Origin: an uncultured Loktanella sp.
GTDB lineage: Bacteria; Pseudomonadota; Alphaproteobacteria; Rhodobacterales; Rhodobacteraceae
Assembly (NCBI GenBank): GCA_913061335.1
Contig: CAJXTP010000007.1
Span: 1-27,634, forward strand
Direction of reading: 5' to 3'
DNA: 27,634 nt
The notes beneath the pieces were generated by a model. That model made no database searches, was not told where the DNA came from, and worked only from the letters and a program-made list of their open reading frames with translations. Within the stretch, counting starts at the first letter, position 1. Every line of letters starts with the position of its first letter. Both the position numbers and the translations under genes were made by a program. Shown in pieces: positions 7,235-15,177 of the stretch.

Positions 7235-7257
7235 CATAATTAACGTCGCCTGCGACG
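7235..7257. promoter_or_regulatory. CATAAT element and CGTCGC-CT-GCGACG palindrome before guaA
   Basis: CATAAT at 7235-7240 resembles a sigma70 -10 box reading toward guaA, though I see no good -35 at the right distance. It is followed at once by a perfect palindrome, CGTCGC (7244-7249), CT, GCGACG (7252-7257), which would sit at the predicted transcription start. It could be an operator for guaA or the divergent methyltransferase, or a hairpin in the guaA leader. No T-run follows on the plus strand, so a terminator is unlikely there. Confidence 0.4.
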
Positions 7258-7313
7258 CAAAAGCGACATCGGGCAGTCTTGCGCACCGCTGCCTGTCAGG
7301 GTTAAACCGCATT

Positions 7314-8873
7314 ATGGATATACAGACACACGAACGCCTTCTGATCATCGACTTCGGTAGCCAAGTCACGCAGCTTATTGCGCGCCGCTTGCGCGAGCTG
7401 AATGTCTATTGCGAAATTCACCCCTACCAAGTGGTCGATGACGCGTTTCTGACCGCATTTGCACCCAAGGCAGTCATTCTTTCCGGTGGCCCCGATAGCG
7501 TCACTCGGACTGGGTCACCTCGGGCACCGCAATCAGTTTTCGACATGAACGTCCCCGTTCTTGGCATCTGTTATGGCCAACAAACCATGATGCAACAGCT
7601 TGGCGGTCAGGTTGACCGTGGGCACGGCACCGCCGAATTTGGCCGCGCATTTGTAACACCACTGAACGAACTTCCCTTGCTAGACGGCTGGTTTATTGAG
7701 GAAAAAGAACAAGTCTGGATGAGCCACGGCGACCACGTATCGCAAATCGCACCGGGGTTTGAAGTCTACGGCACCTCCCCCAACGCGCCATTCGCGATCA
7801 CAGCTGACGTTGCCCGCAACTTCTATGCAGTGCAGTTCCACCCAGAGGTCCACCACACACCAAACGGCGCAAAACTATACGAAAACTTCGTAAAACTTGC
7901 AGGCTTCAAAGGCGATTGGACCATGGGCGCGTACCGCGAACAGGCAATTGCCGCGATCCGCGCACAAGTCGGTGACAAACAGGTCATCTGCGGTCTGTCC
8001 GGCGGCGTCGATTCGTCCGTGGCCGCTGTGCTGATCCACGAAGCCATCGGCGACCAATTGACCTGCGTTTTTGTGAACAACGGTTTGTTGCGCCAAAACG
8101 AGGCCGAAGACGTCCTCAAAATGTTCCGCGAAAACTATAGCATCCCGTTGATCTATGCAGATGAACAGGAATTGTTCTTGGGCGAACTTGACGGGCAATC
8201 CGACCCCGAAACCAAGCGCAAGATCATCGGCAAACTGTTCATCGATGTGTTCCAGAAACACGCAAACACCATCGATGGCGCCGAATTCCTCGCGCAGGGC
8301 ACGCTTTACCCTGACGTCATCGAATCTGTCTCGTTCAGCGGTGGGCCTTCAGTCACGATCAAAAGCCACCACAACGTCGGCGGCCTGCCCGAAAAAATGG
8401 GCCTCAAATTGGTCGAACCCCTGCGCGAACTCTTCAAAGACGAAGTCCGCGCGCTCGGCGTCGAACTCGGCCTGCCCGCATCGTTCATCGGACGGCACCC
8501 GTTCCCTGGCCCCGGCCTTGCGATCCGTTGCCCCGGTGAAATTACCCGTGAAAAACTCGCCATCCTGCGCAAGGCAGACGCGGTCTACATCGACCAAATC
8601 CGCAAGCACGGGCTGTACGATGAAATCTGGCAAGCCTTCGTGGCGATTCTGCCAGTGCGCACCGTTGGGGTCATGGGCGACGACCGGACCTATGACTTTG
8701 CCTGCGCGTTGCGCGCGGTCACATCCGTCGATGGCATGACAGCGGACTACTACCCGTTCACCCATGAATTTCTCGGTGAAACCGCCACGCGGATCATCAA
8801 CGAAGTCCAAGGAATCAACCGTGTAACGCTTGACATCACGTCAAAACCTCCCGGCACGATTGAGTGGGAATAG
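7314..8873 (+). CDS. guaA: GMP synthase (glutamine-hydrolysing)
   Basis: Final step of guanine nucleotide synthesis: XMP, glutamine and ATP give GMP; cytoplasmic. The protein is 519 aa, against 525 in E. coli. The glutamine amidotransferase half shows Cys86 in LGICYGQQ and the His176/Glu178 pair in QFHPEVHH. The ATP pyrophosphatase half opens with the PP-loop SGGVDSS at 229-235, and the C terminus ends with the dimerisation domain (KPPGTIEWE). The frame is open upstream to 7176, but those residues do not resemble GuaA; MDIQTHERLLIIDFGSQ at 7314 is the usual start. The ribosome binding site is weak (CAGGG about 12 bases away). An exporter gene follows after 46 bases and may be cotranscribed. 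Confidence 0.97.
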   Translation: MDIQTHERLLIIDFGSQVTQLIARRLRELNVYCEIHPYQVVDDAFLTAFAPKAVILSGGPDSVTRTGSPRAPQSVFDMNVPVLGICYGQQTMMQQLGGQVDRGHGTAEFGRAFVTPLNELPLLDGWFIEEKEQVWMSHGDHVSQIAPGFEVYGTSPNAPFAITADVARNFYAVQFHPEVHHTPNGAKLYENFVKLAGFKGDWTMGAYREQAIAAIRAQVGDKQVICGLSGGVDSSVAAVLIHEAIGDQLTCVFVNNGLLRQNEAEDVLKMFRENYSIPLIYADEQELFLGELDGQSDPETKRKIIGKLFIDVFQKHANTIDGAEFLAQGTLYPDVIESVSFSGGPSVTIKSHHNVGGLPEKMGLKLVEPLRELFKDEVRALGVELGLPASFIGRHPFPGPGLAIRCPGEITREKLAILRKADAVYIDQIRKHGLYDEIWQAFVAILPVRTVGVMGDDRTYDFACALRAVTSVDGMTADYYPFTHEFLGETATRIINEVQGINRVTLDITSKPPGTIEWE

Positions 8874-8919
8874 CCTATATATCAGTGCATTACAATTCGT
8901 TCCTAATGTAGGACTGACC

Positions 8920-9786
8920 ATGCAACCGACACTTCGCGCAGCACTTTGGATGATCGGCGCAATTCTCGCGTTTACGTCTATGGCAATTGCTGGGCGCGCT
9001 GCAGCCTTAGATCTCGATACATTTGAAATCATGTTCTACCGGTCCTGCGTCGGGTTCATTCTCGTGCTTATCGTCGGGAAAACCTTTGGCACCTTGGGGC
9101 AAATCCGGCTGACAAATGTCGGCCTGCACAGCCTGCGTAACTTGGCGCATTTCTCGGGGCAAAACCTGTGGTTCTACGCAATCACTGTGATCCCACTGGC
9201 CCAAGTTTTCGCGTTAGAATTCACAACCCCGATCTGGGTGATCATGCTGTCGCCGCTCATATTACGTGAAAAGATCACACCAATCGGAGCCATCTCAGCC
9301 GTCATCGGCTTCGTCGGCATCCTCATCGTCGCACGGCCCGGTTCAGCCAGCATCAGCCCCGGCCTCATCGCCGCAGCACTTTGCGCCGTTGGGTTTGGGT
9401 TCACCGCGATCTTCACACGTAAACTCACGCGGACCGAGACCATCACCTGCATCTTATTCTTCCTGACTGGCATGCAAGCCGTCTTCGGACTGATCGCGGC
9501 AGGATACGACGGCGACATCGCACTGCCGTCGCTTACAACACTGCCGTGGGTGATCGGTATTGGGTTTGCCGGACTGATTGCGCATTTCTGCCTGACAACT
9601 GCGCTATCGATCGCACCGGCAACAATCGTGATCCCAATGGACTTCGCGCGGCTACCGATCATCGCTGTGGTGGGAATCATACTATATAACGAGCCAATCG
9701 ACGGCTTGGTGATCCTTGGCGGCGTGCTTATTTTCGCGGCAAATTATGTCAATATACAGTTCGGGCAGACGAAAGGGGCCAAATAG
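8920..9786 (+). CDS. EamA-family (DMT superfamily) transporter
   Basis: 288-aa inner-membrane protein with about ten hydrophobic helices arranged as two EamA repeats, the first ending near the LIVARPGSA motif and the second near the C-terminal GVLIFAANYVN. The IREKIT-like segment (LILREKITPIGAISAVIGFVG) is typical of the repeat end. Members export or import small metabolites, amino acids or S-adenosylmethionine; the substrate cannot be told here. An in-frame ATG lies upstream at 8830 within guaA, but ATG 8920 has AGGA 7 bases before it and begins directly with the first helix. The 46-base gap after guaA suggests a shared transcript. Confidence 0.86.
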   Translation: MQPTLRAALWMIGAILAFTSMAIAGRAAALDLDTFEIMFYRSCVGFILVLIVGKTFGTLGQIRLTNVGLHSLRNLAHFSGQNLWFYAITVIPLAQVFALEFTTPIWVIMLSPLILREKITPIGAISAVIGFVGILIVARPGSASISPGLIAAALCAVGFGFTAIFTRKLTRTETITCILFFLTGMQAVFGLIAAGYDGDIALPSLTTLPWVIGIGFAGLIAHFCLTTALSIAPATIVIPMDFARLPIIAVVGIILYNEPIDGLVILGGVLIFAANYVNIQFGQTKGAK

Positions 9787-9846
9787 CAGTGTATTTTTGT
9801 TACGGTTTGGCTTCAGTTAGCGCCAACATTGCCTCCGTAATACTAC

Positions 9847-9870
9847 TGACGTGGCGTCATTAATTGACGC
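9847..9870. promoter_or_regulatory. Overlapping palindromic half-sites, candidate operator of the FadL-type gene
   Basis: Three half-sites with a TGACG/CGTCA core lie in alternating orientation: TGACG (9847-9851), GCGTCA (9854-9859) and TGACGC (9865-9870). The first two form TGACG-TGG-CGTCA; the last two form GCGTCA-TTAAT-TGACGC. The cluster overlaps the predicted -35 box, so a bound protein would be expected to repress. The regulator is unknown. Confidence 0.5.
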
Positions 9871-9891
9871 AAAGCGCTGCAGCTTTCTAAC
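9864..9891 (+). promoter_or_regulatory. Predicted sigma70-type promoter of the FadL-type gene
   Basis: TTGACG at 9864-9869 matches the -35 consensus at five of six bases. After a 16-base spacer, TCTAAC at 9886-9891 matches -10 at four of six. Transcription would start near 9898, leaving a leader of about 30 bases with an AGGGATGG ribosome binding region before ATG 9929. Confidence 0.5.
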
Positions 9892-9928
9892 GTACTTCAA
9901 CCGAAACTTTTCATGACAGGGATGGAAC

Positions 9929-10981
9929 ATGAAAAACCTACTTACAGTTGGTGCAGCTCTTATGCTGACAACAACAGCCGCTTATGCAGGCGGCATCGAT
10001 CGTTCTGGCCAAAGCGTTGGCACGATCTTCGAGCAAGGCACCTACGTCGAACTTAGCTACGGCTCAGTTATGCCTTCAGTGTCTGGCACTTTCACACACC
10101 CATTTGCTGGCGACTTTGCCTCGGGCAATGCCACACCTAGCTACGGCTCGGTTGGCCTCGCATTCAAAACTGACGTCAACGAAAAAGTGTCCTTGGCACT
10201 GATCATCGATCAACCGTTTGGCGCAGACGTTAACTACGACACAGCTGGTTACGTTCTGACAGGTACAAGCGCAAACGTCGCGTCTACAGCGATCACAGTT
10301 TTGGGTAACTACAAGTTCAACGAGAACCTAAGCGTTCACTTTGGCCCCCGCTACTTGTCTGCAAGTGGCCATTACACGGCTGTTGCTAATGGCGTTCCAC
10401 TGTACTCGTCAACTTACTCGTCCGGTTCTGGCATTGGCTACGTCGCTGGTGCAGCGTACCAACGTGACGACATCGCATTGCGTGTTGCTTTGACATACAG
10501 CAGCGCAATCGATCTGGCGCTAGATGGTACCGTTGGCGATATGAACGCGACAATGCCGCAATCCGTAAACCTCGAATTCCAATCAGGCGTTGCAGCAAAC
10601 ACATTGGTCTTCGGTTCAATCCGTTGGGCTGAATGGTCTGAGGGTCACATCACAGATACAATCGCAGGCGAGCTGGTGTCTTGGGATGACGATGTTGTCA
10701 CTTACTCATTGGGTGTTGGACGTAAGTTCTCCGATTCAATCTCTGGGGCAATCTCGATTGGCCACGAAAAAGCTCTCGGCGGTGCATCTAGCAACCTGTC
10801 CCCAACTGATGGCTACACAAGCCTCTCTGTCGGCGGCACATACACAATGGCAAGCGGCATCGAGCTGACTGCTGGCGTGCGCTACATCTTGGCTGGCGAC
10901 ACAACAACCGAGACCATCGGCGCAGTATTTGAAGACAACTCCGCCGTCGCGATCGGCGTAAAAGTTGCTTACACTTTCTAG
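9929..10981 (+). CDS. OmpP1/FadL-family outer membrane channel
   Basis: 350-aa outer-membrane beta-barrel of the FadL family, which carries long-chain fatty acids and other hydrophobic compounds across the outer membrane. A Sec signal peptide is clear: MKNLL, a hydrophobic core, and AYA before a probable cleavage at residue 20. The mature N terminus GGIDRSGQSVGTIFEQG corresponds to the hatch region, the rest alternates in beta-strand fashion, and the protein ends in Phe after VKVAYT, the usual BamA recognition end. It is somewhat shorter than E. coli FadL. It is single, with its own promoter/operator-like region and a strong terminator. Its codons look optimised, which may mean high expression. 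The cargo is not deducible. Confidence 0.9.
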   Translation: MKNLLTVGAALMLTTTAAYAGGIDRSGQSVGTIFEQGTYVELSYGSVMPSVSGTFTHPFAGDFASGNATPSYGSVGLAFKTDVNEKVSLALIIDQPFGADVNYDTAGYVLTGTSANVASTAITVLGNYKFNENLSVHFGPRYLSASGHYTAVANGVPLYSSTYSSGSGIGYVAGAAYQRDDIALRVALTYSSAIDLALDGTVGDMNATMPQSVNLEFQSGVAANTLVFGSIRWAEWSEGHITDTIAGELVSWDDDVVTYSLGVGRKFSDSISGAISIGHEKALGGASSNLSPTDGYTSLSVGGTYTMASGIELTAGVRYILAGDTTTETIGAVFEDNSAVAIGVKVAYTF

Positions 10982-11000
10982 GCCTCTCATAAAGTTCTAT

Positions 11001-11032
11001 AAAAGCCCTGCCCTCACCGGCGGGGCTTTTTT
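11001..11032 (+). terminator. Rho-independent terminator after the FadL-type gene
   Basis: A 12-bp stem pairs 11001-11012 (AAAAGCCCTGCC) with 11019-11030 (GGCGGGGCTTTT), with one T:G wobble and a 6-base loop, and continues into further T residues. It begins 20 bases after the stop codon. Confidence 0.93.
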
Positions 11033-11083
11033 GTTGCGCAAGATACGGGTTGCGGCGGCCTCGTGATCACGTAACAAACGCGC

Positions 11084-11995
11084 ATGACCCAACCACAAAA
11101 AACCATCTCGGCCCAAGCATGGCTGGAACTGTTGATCCTCGCATTTATATGGGGTGGCTCGTTCCTCGCCGTACGCGTGGCGTTGAATGAAATCGGCCCT
11201 CTGACCGCGGTCGCACACCGGACAGGCTGGGCGATGCTGATCCTATGGGCCTACATTATCGTCCGCCGCATCCCCATTCCGCGCGATGCACGTATTTGGG
11301 CGGCATTTCTGGTGATGGGCGTCCTCAACAACGTGATTCCATTCTCGCTTATGGCATGGGGACAGCTCCATATTGAAACCGGCCTCACATCAATCCTGAA
11401 TGCGGCAACGGCAGTTTTTGGAGTCATCGCAGCGGCGATATTCTTTGCCGACGAACGATTATCCCTGCGCAAAGCCATCGGCGTCACACTGGGGTTCTTT
11501 GGCGTAGCAACCGCTATTGGGCTGTCATCGCTCGCGAGTTTTGACCTGCGCAGCCTTGGACAGCTCGCCGTGATCGGCGGCACCATATCTTATGCGCTTG
11601 CAGGCGTTTGGGCGCGCAAAAAACTGGGGCACTTACCACCGCAAATCGCAGCTGCTGGGATGGTTACAGGCGCAAGCCTCGTGATGATCCCCCTTGCATG
11701 GATGGTAGAAGGACCAATTAGCCTAACATTGCAAACGGACACATGGATCGCCATCGGCTACTACGCGGGTATCGCCACTGCACTGGCCTACCTGATGTAT
11801 TACCGCGTGCTTGCCATGGCCGGATCAGGCAATCTGATGCTTTGCACGCTCATGGTCGCGCCCGTCGCGATTACCCTCGGGGCCGTGGTTCTCGACGAAG
11901 CCCTGCCCCTGCGCGCCTACACAGGTTTTGGCTTGCTCACCCTCGGGCTGATCATCCTCGACGGGCGTCTGTTATCCCGTCTAAAACGGCCCTAG
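11084..11995 (+). CDS. EamA-family (DMT superfamily) transporter
   Basis: 303-aa inner-membrane protein with about ten helices in two EamA repeats. The N-terminal FIWGGSFLAVRVAL segment and NNVIPFSLMAWGQ are typical of the family, as is a conserved Glu at the end of each repeat (ADERLSLRKAIGV and LDEALPLRAYTGF). It is clearly different in sequence from the exporter at 8920-9786, so the two are not a recent duplication. The ATG at 11084 has no clear ribosome binding site. The 3' end overlaps the convergent lpxB gene by 44 bases. The substrate is unknown. Confidence 0.85.
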   Translation: MTQPQKTISAQAWLELLILAFIWGGSFLAVRVALNEIGPLTAVAHRTGWAMLILWAYIIVRRIPIPRDARIWAAFLVMGVLNNVIPFSLMAWGQLHIETGLTSILNAATAVFGVIAAAIFFADERLSLRKAIGVTLGFFGVATAIGLSSLASFDLRSLGQLAVIGGTISYALAGVWARKKLGHLPPQIAAAGMVTGASLVMIPLAWMVEGPISLTLQTDTWIAIGYYAGIATALAYLMYYRVLAMAGSGNLMLCTLMVAPVAITLGAVVLDEALPLRAYTGFGLLTLGLIILDGRLLSRLKRP

Positions 11996-13085
11996 CCGCC
12001 CGCACACCCGGCGCATCGCCGCCGCGCCCAAGCCTATCCATCGTCACAGCCATCGCCGTATGTTGCGCAGTCGGGTCATCCAAAACGCGCAGTACAGCAG
12101 CGGCAATTTGCGCGGCGACACAGTCCTTGCCAACAAACTCGGGGATAACGCGGCTGTCGCTGACCAGATTGACCAACGTGACGGTATCCACCAGCAACAT
12201 CCAACCGATAATGATCCGGCTCAGCCATGCCATGTCATAGGCAATAACCATTGGCGTATCGTTCGCGGCCAGTTCTAGGGACACCGTGCCAGACGCCGCC
12301 AACGCGACATCCGCCGACGCAAACAGCCCGCGCTTTTCGGCGCGCTGATCTGCCGTCAAAATTTGAACAGGCACATCCCACTCAGCGACACCCGCAACAA
12401 CGCCGTCATACACATTCGCCGTTGTGGGCAATGCAAAGCGCACATCAGGACGGGCCCGTGCGATCAACGCGGCAGCCTGTCCAAATCGCGGCAAAAGGCG
12501 CGCAATCTCGCCGCGGCGACTTCCGGGTAACAGCATGACCAACGGACCATCACCTTCCCACGCGGCCACCTCGCCAGTACTTGCAATCGGATCGGTCACC
12601 ACCGGATGCCCAACAAAGTCACACCGCATACCAGCAGCCTGCATCAAAGGTGGCTCAAACGGGAACAGCGCCAAGACCTGATCAATGTGACGGGCCATTT
12701 TTGCGGCGCGTTTCGGGCGCCATGCCCACACCGTCGGGGCGACATAATGCACGCAACGAATATCGGACCCAGCCTTGACCAGCTTGGCGACACGCAGGCA
12801 AAAATCTGGGCTATCAATTGTGATTAACACGTCGGGCTTACTGTCCAAAACAGCTTGGGCCATCTGATGCACGCGGGCCTTTAGCGCGCGGTATTTCGGC
12901 AAAATTTCGGCCAGCCCCATGACAGACAACTCATCCATCGGGAATCGGCTCACCAGCCCCTGCTCGGCCATCATCGGTCCACCAACACCGTCAAACGTAA
13001 CATCCGTTAAACCGGTCAGACCCGCCATCAAAGCAGCGCCCAATTTATCACCAGATGCCTCGCCTGCGATGACAAAAACCCGCAT
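11952..13085 (-). CDS. lpxB: Lipid-A-disaccharide synthase
   Basis: Glycosyltransferase that joins UDP-2,3-diacylglucosamine and lipid X to form the lipid A disaccharide, at the cytoplasmic face of the inner membrane; 377 aa, normal length. MRVFVIAGEASGDKLGA is the family N terminus and fixes the start at 13085; an in-frame extension to 13112 lies inside lpxI and looks noncoding. The VLITIDSPDFCLRVAK segment, HYVAPTVWAWRPKRA, LPGSRRGEI and the SGTVSLELA region are all typical. The ATG shares one base with the lpxI stop (TGATG), so the two are probably translationally coupled. It is the last gene of the envelope block and its 3' end overlaps the convergent exporter by 44 bases. Confidence 0.95.
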   Translation of the reverse strand: MRVFVIAGEASGDKLGAALMAGLTGLTDVTFDGVGGPMMAEQGLVSRFPMDELSVMGLAEILPKYRALKARVHQMAQAVLDSKPDVLITIDSPDFCLRVAKLVKAGSDIRCVHYVAPTVWAWRPKRAAKMARHIDQVLALFPFEPPLMQAAGMRCDFVGHPVVTDPIASTGEVAAWEGDGPLVMLLPGSRRGEIARLLPRFGQAAALIARARPDVRFALPTTANVYDGVVAGVAEWDVPVQILTADQRAEKRGLFASADVALAASGTVSLELAANDTPMVIAYDMAWLSRIIIGWMLLVDTVTLVNLVSDSRVIPEFVGKDCVAAQIAAAVLRVLDDPTAQHTAMAVTMDRLGRGGDAPGVRAARAVLDGITDARRG

Positions 13086-13864
13086 CAGGTTTCTGTCTCG
13101 GGGCGCACCCAAAGCACTTTTCCAGCCGCATCCATCGCGCCAACAACCGCATCACGGTCCAAAACCATCACACCGCCAGCGGTCACGACAATGCCGTCCA
13201 GCCCTGCGGCAATCACGCCGCGCGCAGTAGTAATCCCGATCACTGGCAAATCAGCACGGCGATCTTGGTTGGGTTTCGGGGCTTTGTACAAAATTCCGCC
13301 CTGTGCGGTGACACCAGCCAACATCGCATCGGTGCCCTCCGGCCCTTCTTCAGCCAGAACGTTTGCACCTTGAATGACGCAAGCCTGCCCGCGATCCAGA
13401 TCACCTAGCTTTGCCACAACACCTTCACCCAAAACAGCCTCTGCCATCATGTCGGCATCAGGCTTCAAAGACGTCAACACACCCGCCACAGGCAATAACT
13501 GCGGCACCAATTCATGGGCGGCAACCATTTGCATCCCATGAGCCTCAAATAGCTGCATGATCGCGCGCAATGCACCGTCATCGCCTTTTGACATCGCGGC
13601 CTTGATCACAGGAACCAGGGGCAACGTCGCGGCATCAATTTGGGCAGGATCAATCAATGGGCGCTGGACCGCACCAGCAAAGCAAACCTGCGTCACGCCA
13701 CGATCGGTCAATTTCGCCAGAAAACTGCCCAGATGCTCTAGCCGGAACGTCATCTCAACAGGAATATTGGGCGCAAACCCGTCCAACGCACAGATCAACG
13801 CATCGGGAAACGCCGCCATAATCGCAGGCGGCAAAGCCCCCATGCCAGCAACCAGCGCCAACAT
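13085..13864 (-). CDS. lpxI: UDP-2,3-diacylglucosamine diphosphatase LpxI
   Basis: 259-aa member of the DUF1009/LpxI family, which hydrolyses UDP-2,3-diacylglucosamine to lipid X and UMP; most alphaproteobacteria use it in place of LpxH. The N-terminal LALVAGMGALPPAI and the C-terminal GIVVTAGGVMVLDRDAVV segments match the family. A TTG lies at 13867, but the adjacent ATG at 13864 is the better start because it forms a TGATG one-base overlap with the lpxA stop. The 3' end has the same one-base overlap with lpxB, so lpxA, lpxI and lpxB are probably made in step. No membrane segment is present; the family is peripheral at the inner membrane. Confidence 0.93.
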   Translation of the reverse strand: MLALVAGMGALPPAIMAAFPDALICALDGFAPNIPVEMTFRLEHLGSFLAKLTDRGVTQVCFAGAVQRPLIDPAQIDAATLPLVPVIKAAMSKGDDGALRAIMQLFEAHGMQMVAAHELVPQLLPVAGVLTSLKPDADMMAEAVLGEGVVAKLGDLDRGQACVIQGANVLAEEGPEGTDAMLAGVTAQGGILYKAPKPNQDRRADLPVIGITTARGVIAAGLDGIVVTAGGVMVLDRDAVVGAMDAAGKVLWVRPETET

Positions 13865-14646
13865 CAACTTGGGGTCAGGAAATTGCGGTCGGTGTCACCC
13901 ATGATAAACGCGACCATCTGCTGAACATAGGCACTGTCAGTTTCTTCGGCCAAACGGGCGGCACGATCATGAAACGTACCCTCGCCGTCTTTAAGCATCT
14001 GAAACGCGGCGCGCATCGCAGTAATATCAGCACGGGCCACGCCTTTTCGCTTAAGACCAATAAGGTTCAAACCATCCAGCTTGCCGCGCGGCCCCATGAC
14101 CAAACCATGTGGGACCACATCATTCGTGACCATCGACAGCGCGCCAATAATGGCACCCTGCCCGATACGGACCCACTGATGAATGCCGCAAAGGCCGCCA
14201 ATGATCACGTCGTCTTCAATAATACAGTGGCCAGCAATAGCGCTTGAATTAACCACAATCACGCGGTCCCCGATCTGGGCGTCATGGGCGATATGGCAAC
14301 CGGCCATAAACAAGCCATCGTCGCCGACGCGGGTCTGTGCACCACCACCAGCCGTGCCAGTGTTCATCGTGACATGCTCGCGAATACGGTTGCGTTTGCC
14401 GATGCGCAAACGGGTCTTTTCACCGCCAAATTTCAGATCCTGCGGGATTTCACCAATGACCGAGAACGGAAATACAATCGTCTCATCGCCGATATGCGTG
14501 TCACCCGTGACAACCACGTGGGACTTCAGCTCAACACCGGCGCCCAACACAACATCCGCGCCAATGACGCAAAACGGGCCGATCTGGCAGCCATCACCAA
14601 TGACAGCGCCATCTTCAATCACGGCAGAAGGGTGGATCATCGCCAT
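13864..14646 (-). CDS. lpxA: UDP-N-acetylglucosamine acyltransferase
   Basis: First enzyme of lipid A synthesis, adding a 3-hydroxyacyl chain from acyl carrier protein to UDP-GlcNAc in the cytoplasm. At 260 aa it has the normal length. The N-terminal two thirds is a left-handed beta helix built of hexapeptide repeats (VIEDGA, VIGDGC, IGPFCV, VIGADV and so on), and the catalytic-site motif CHIAHDAQIG at 117-126 places the general-base His at residue 121, equivalent to His125 of E. coli. The helical C terminus follows from about residue 190. ATG 14646 overlaps the fabZ stop by one base (TGATG). A second ATG two codons later is possible. Confidence 0.96.
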   Translation of the reverse strand: MAMIHPSAVIEDGAVIGDGCQIGPFCVIGADVVLGAGVELKSHVVVTGDTHIGDETIVFPFSVIGEIPQDLKFGGEKTRLRIGKRNRIREHVTMNTGTAGGGAQTRVGDDGLFMAGCHIAHDAQIGDRVIVVNSSAIAGHCIIEDDVIIGGLCGIHQWVRIGQGAIIGALSMVTNDVVPHGLVMGPRGKLDGLNLIGLKRKGVARADITAMRAAFQMLKDGEGTFHDRAARLAEETDSAYVQQMVAFIMGDTDRNFLTPS

Positions 14647-15107
14647 CAGGTTTTCAAATCCATCATGGCTGTGAACTCTGCCTCGGCAGCAAGCTCGCCA
14701 TCAACAGTTGCAACGCCTTTGAACTTCCAAACCTTACCACCCGCTTTGCCGCGCGTGGTCGTCAGCTGCATCTCAAGCACATCACCGGGCACAACCATGC
14801 GGCGGAATTTGCAGTTATCAATCGCCATGAAATAGACGTTCAAATTCCCGTCCGTCAGCCCAAGACTGGTGCCAATCATCACAGCAGCAGTTTGCGCCAT
14901 TGCTTCGACAATCGTGACCCCTGGCATAATCGGATTACCTGGGAAATGGCCCTGAAAATGCGGCTCGTTCATGGTGACATTCTTGATGCCAACGGCGGAT
15001 TTCAGACCGTCAATATCGCGGACCTTATCCACCAGTAAAAACGGATAGCGGTGTGGGATAATTTTTTGGATCAGCTTAATGTCTGCGGTGGTTGGCGTAT
15101 CGGTCAT
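14646..15107 (-). CDS. fabZ: 3-hydroxyacyl-ACP dehydratase FabZ
   Basis: Hot-dog-fold enzyme that dehydrates 3-hydroxyacyl-ACP in fatty acid elongation and thereby competes with LpxA for the same 3-hydroxyacyl-ACP pool; cytoplasmic, 153 aa. The motif HRYPFLLVDKV at 19-29 and the active-site segment EPHFQGHFPGNPIMPG carry the catalytic His54, and Glu68 lies in VTIVEAMAQ. The position immediately before lpxA, with a one-base TGATG overlap, is the usual arrangement. A GGA is found about 10 bases before the ATG. In many proteobacteria lpxD precedes this gene; here only a 70-base gap separates it from the skp/ompH gene. Confidence 0.95.
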   Translation of the reverse strand: MTDTPTTADIKLIQKIIPHRYPFLLVDKVRDIDGLKSAVGIKNVTMNEPHFQGHFPGNPIMPGVTIVEAMAQTAAVMIGTSLGLTDGNLNVYFMAIDNCKFRRMVVPGDVLEMQLTTTRGKAGGKVWKFKGVATVDGELAAEAEFTAMMDLKT

Positions 15108-15177
15108 GTGGTCTGGTCCATTGATAAACTCATGCCCACCACTCCTACCAAACCGTCAACGACGCGGCAAGGATCAG

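Noticed and set aside
8920..11995. The two EamA exporters as a duplication flanking the FadL-type gene
   Set aside because: The proteins differ throughout apart from general family features, so they are distant paralogues and not a local repeat.
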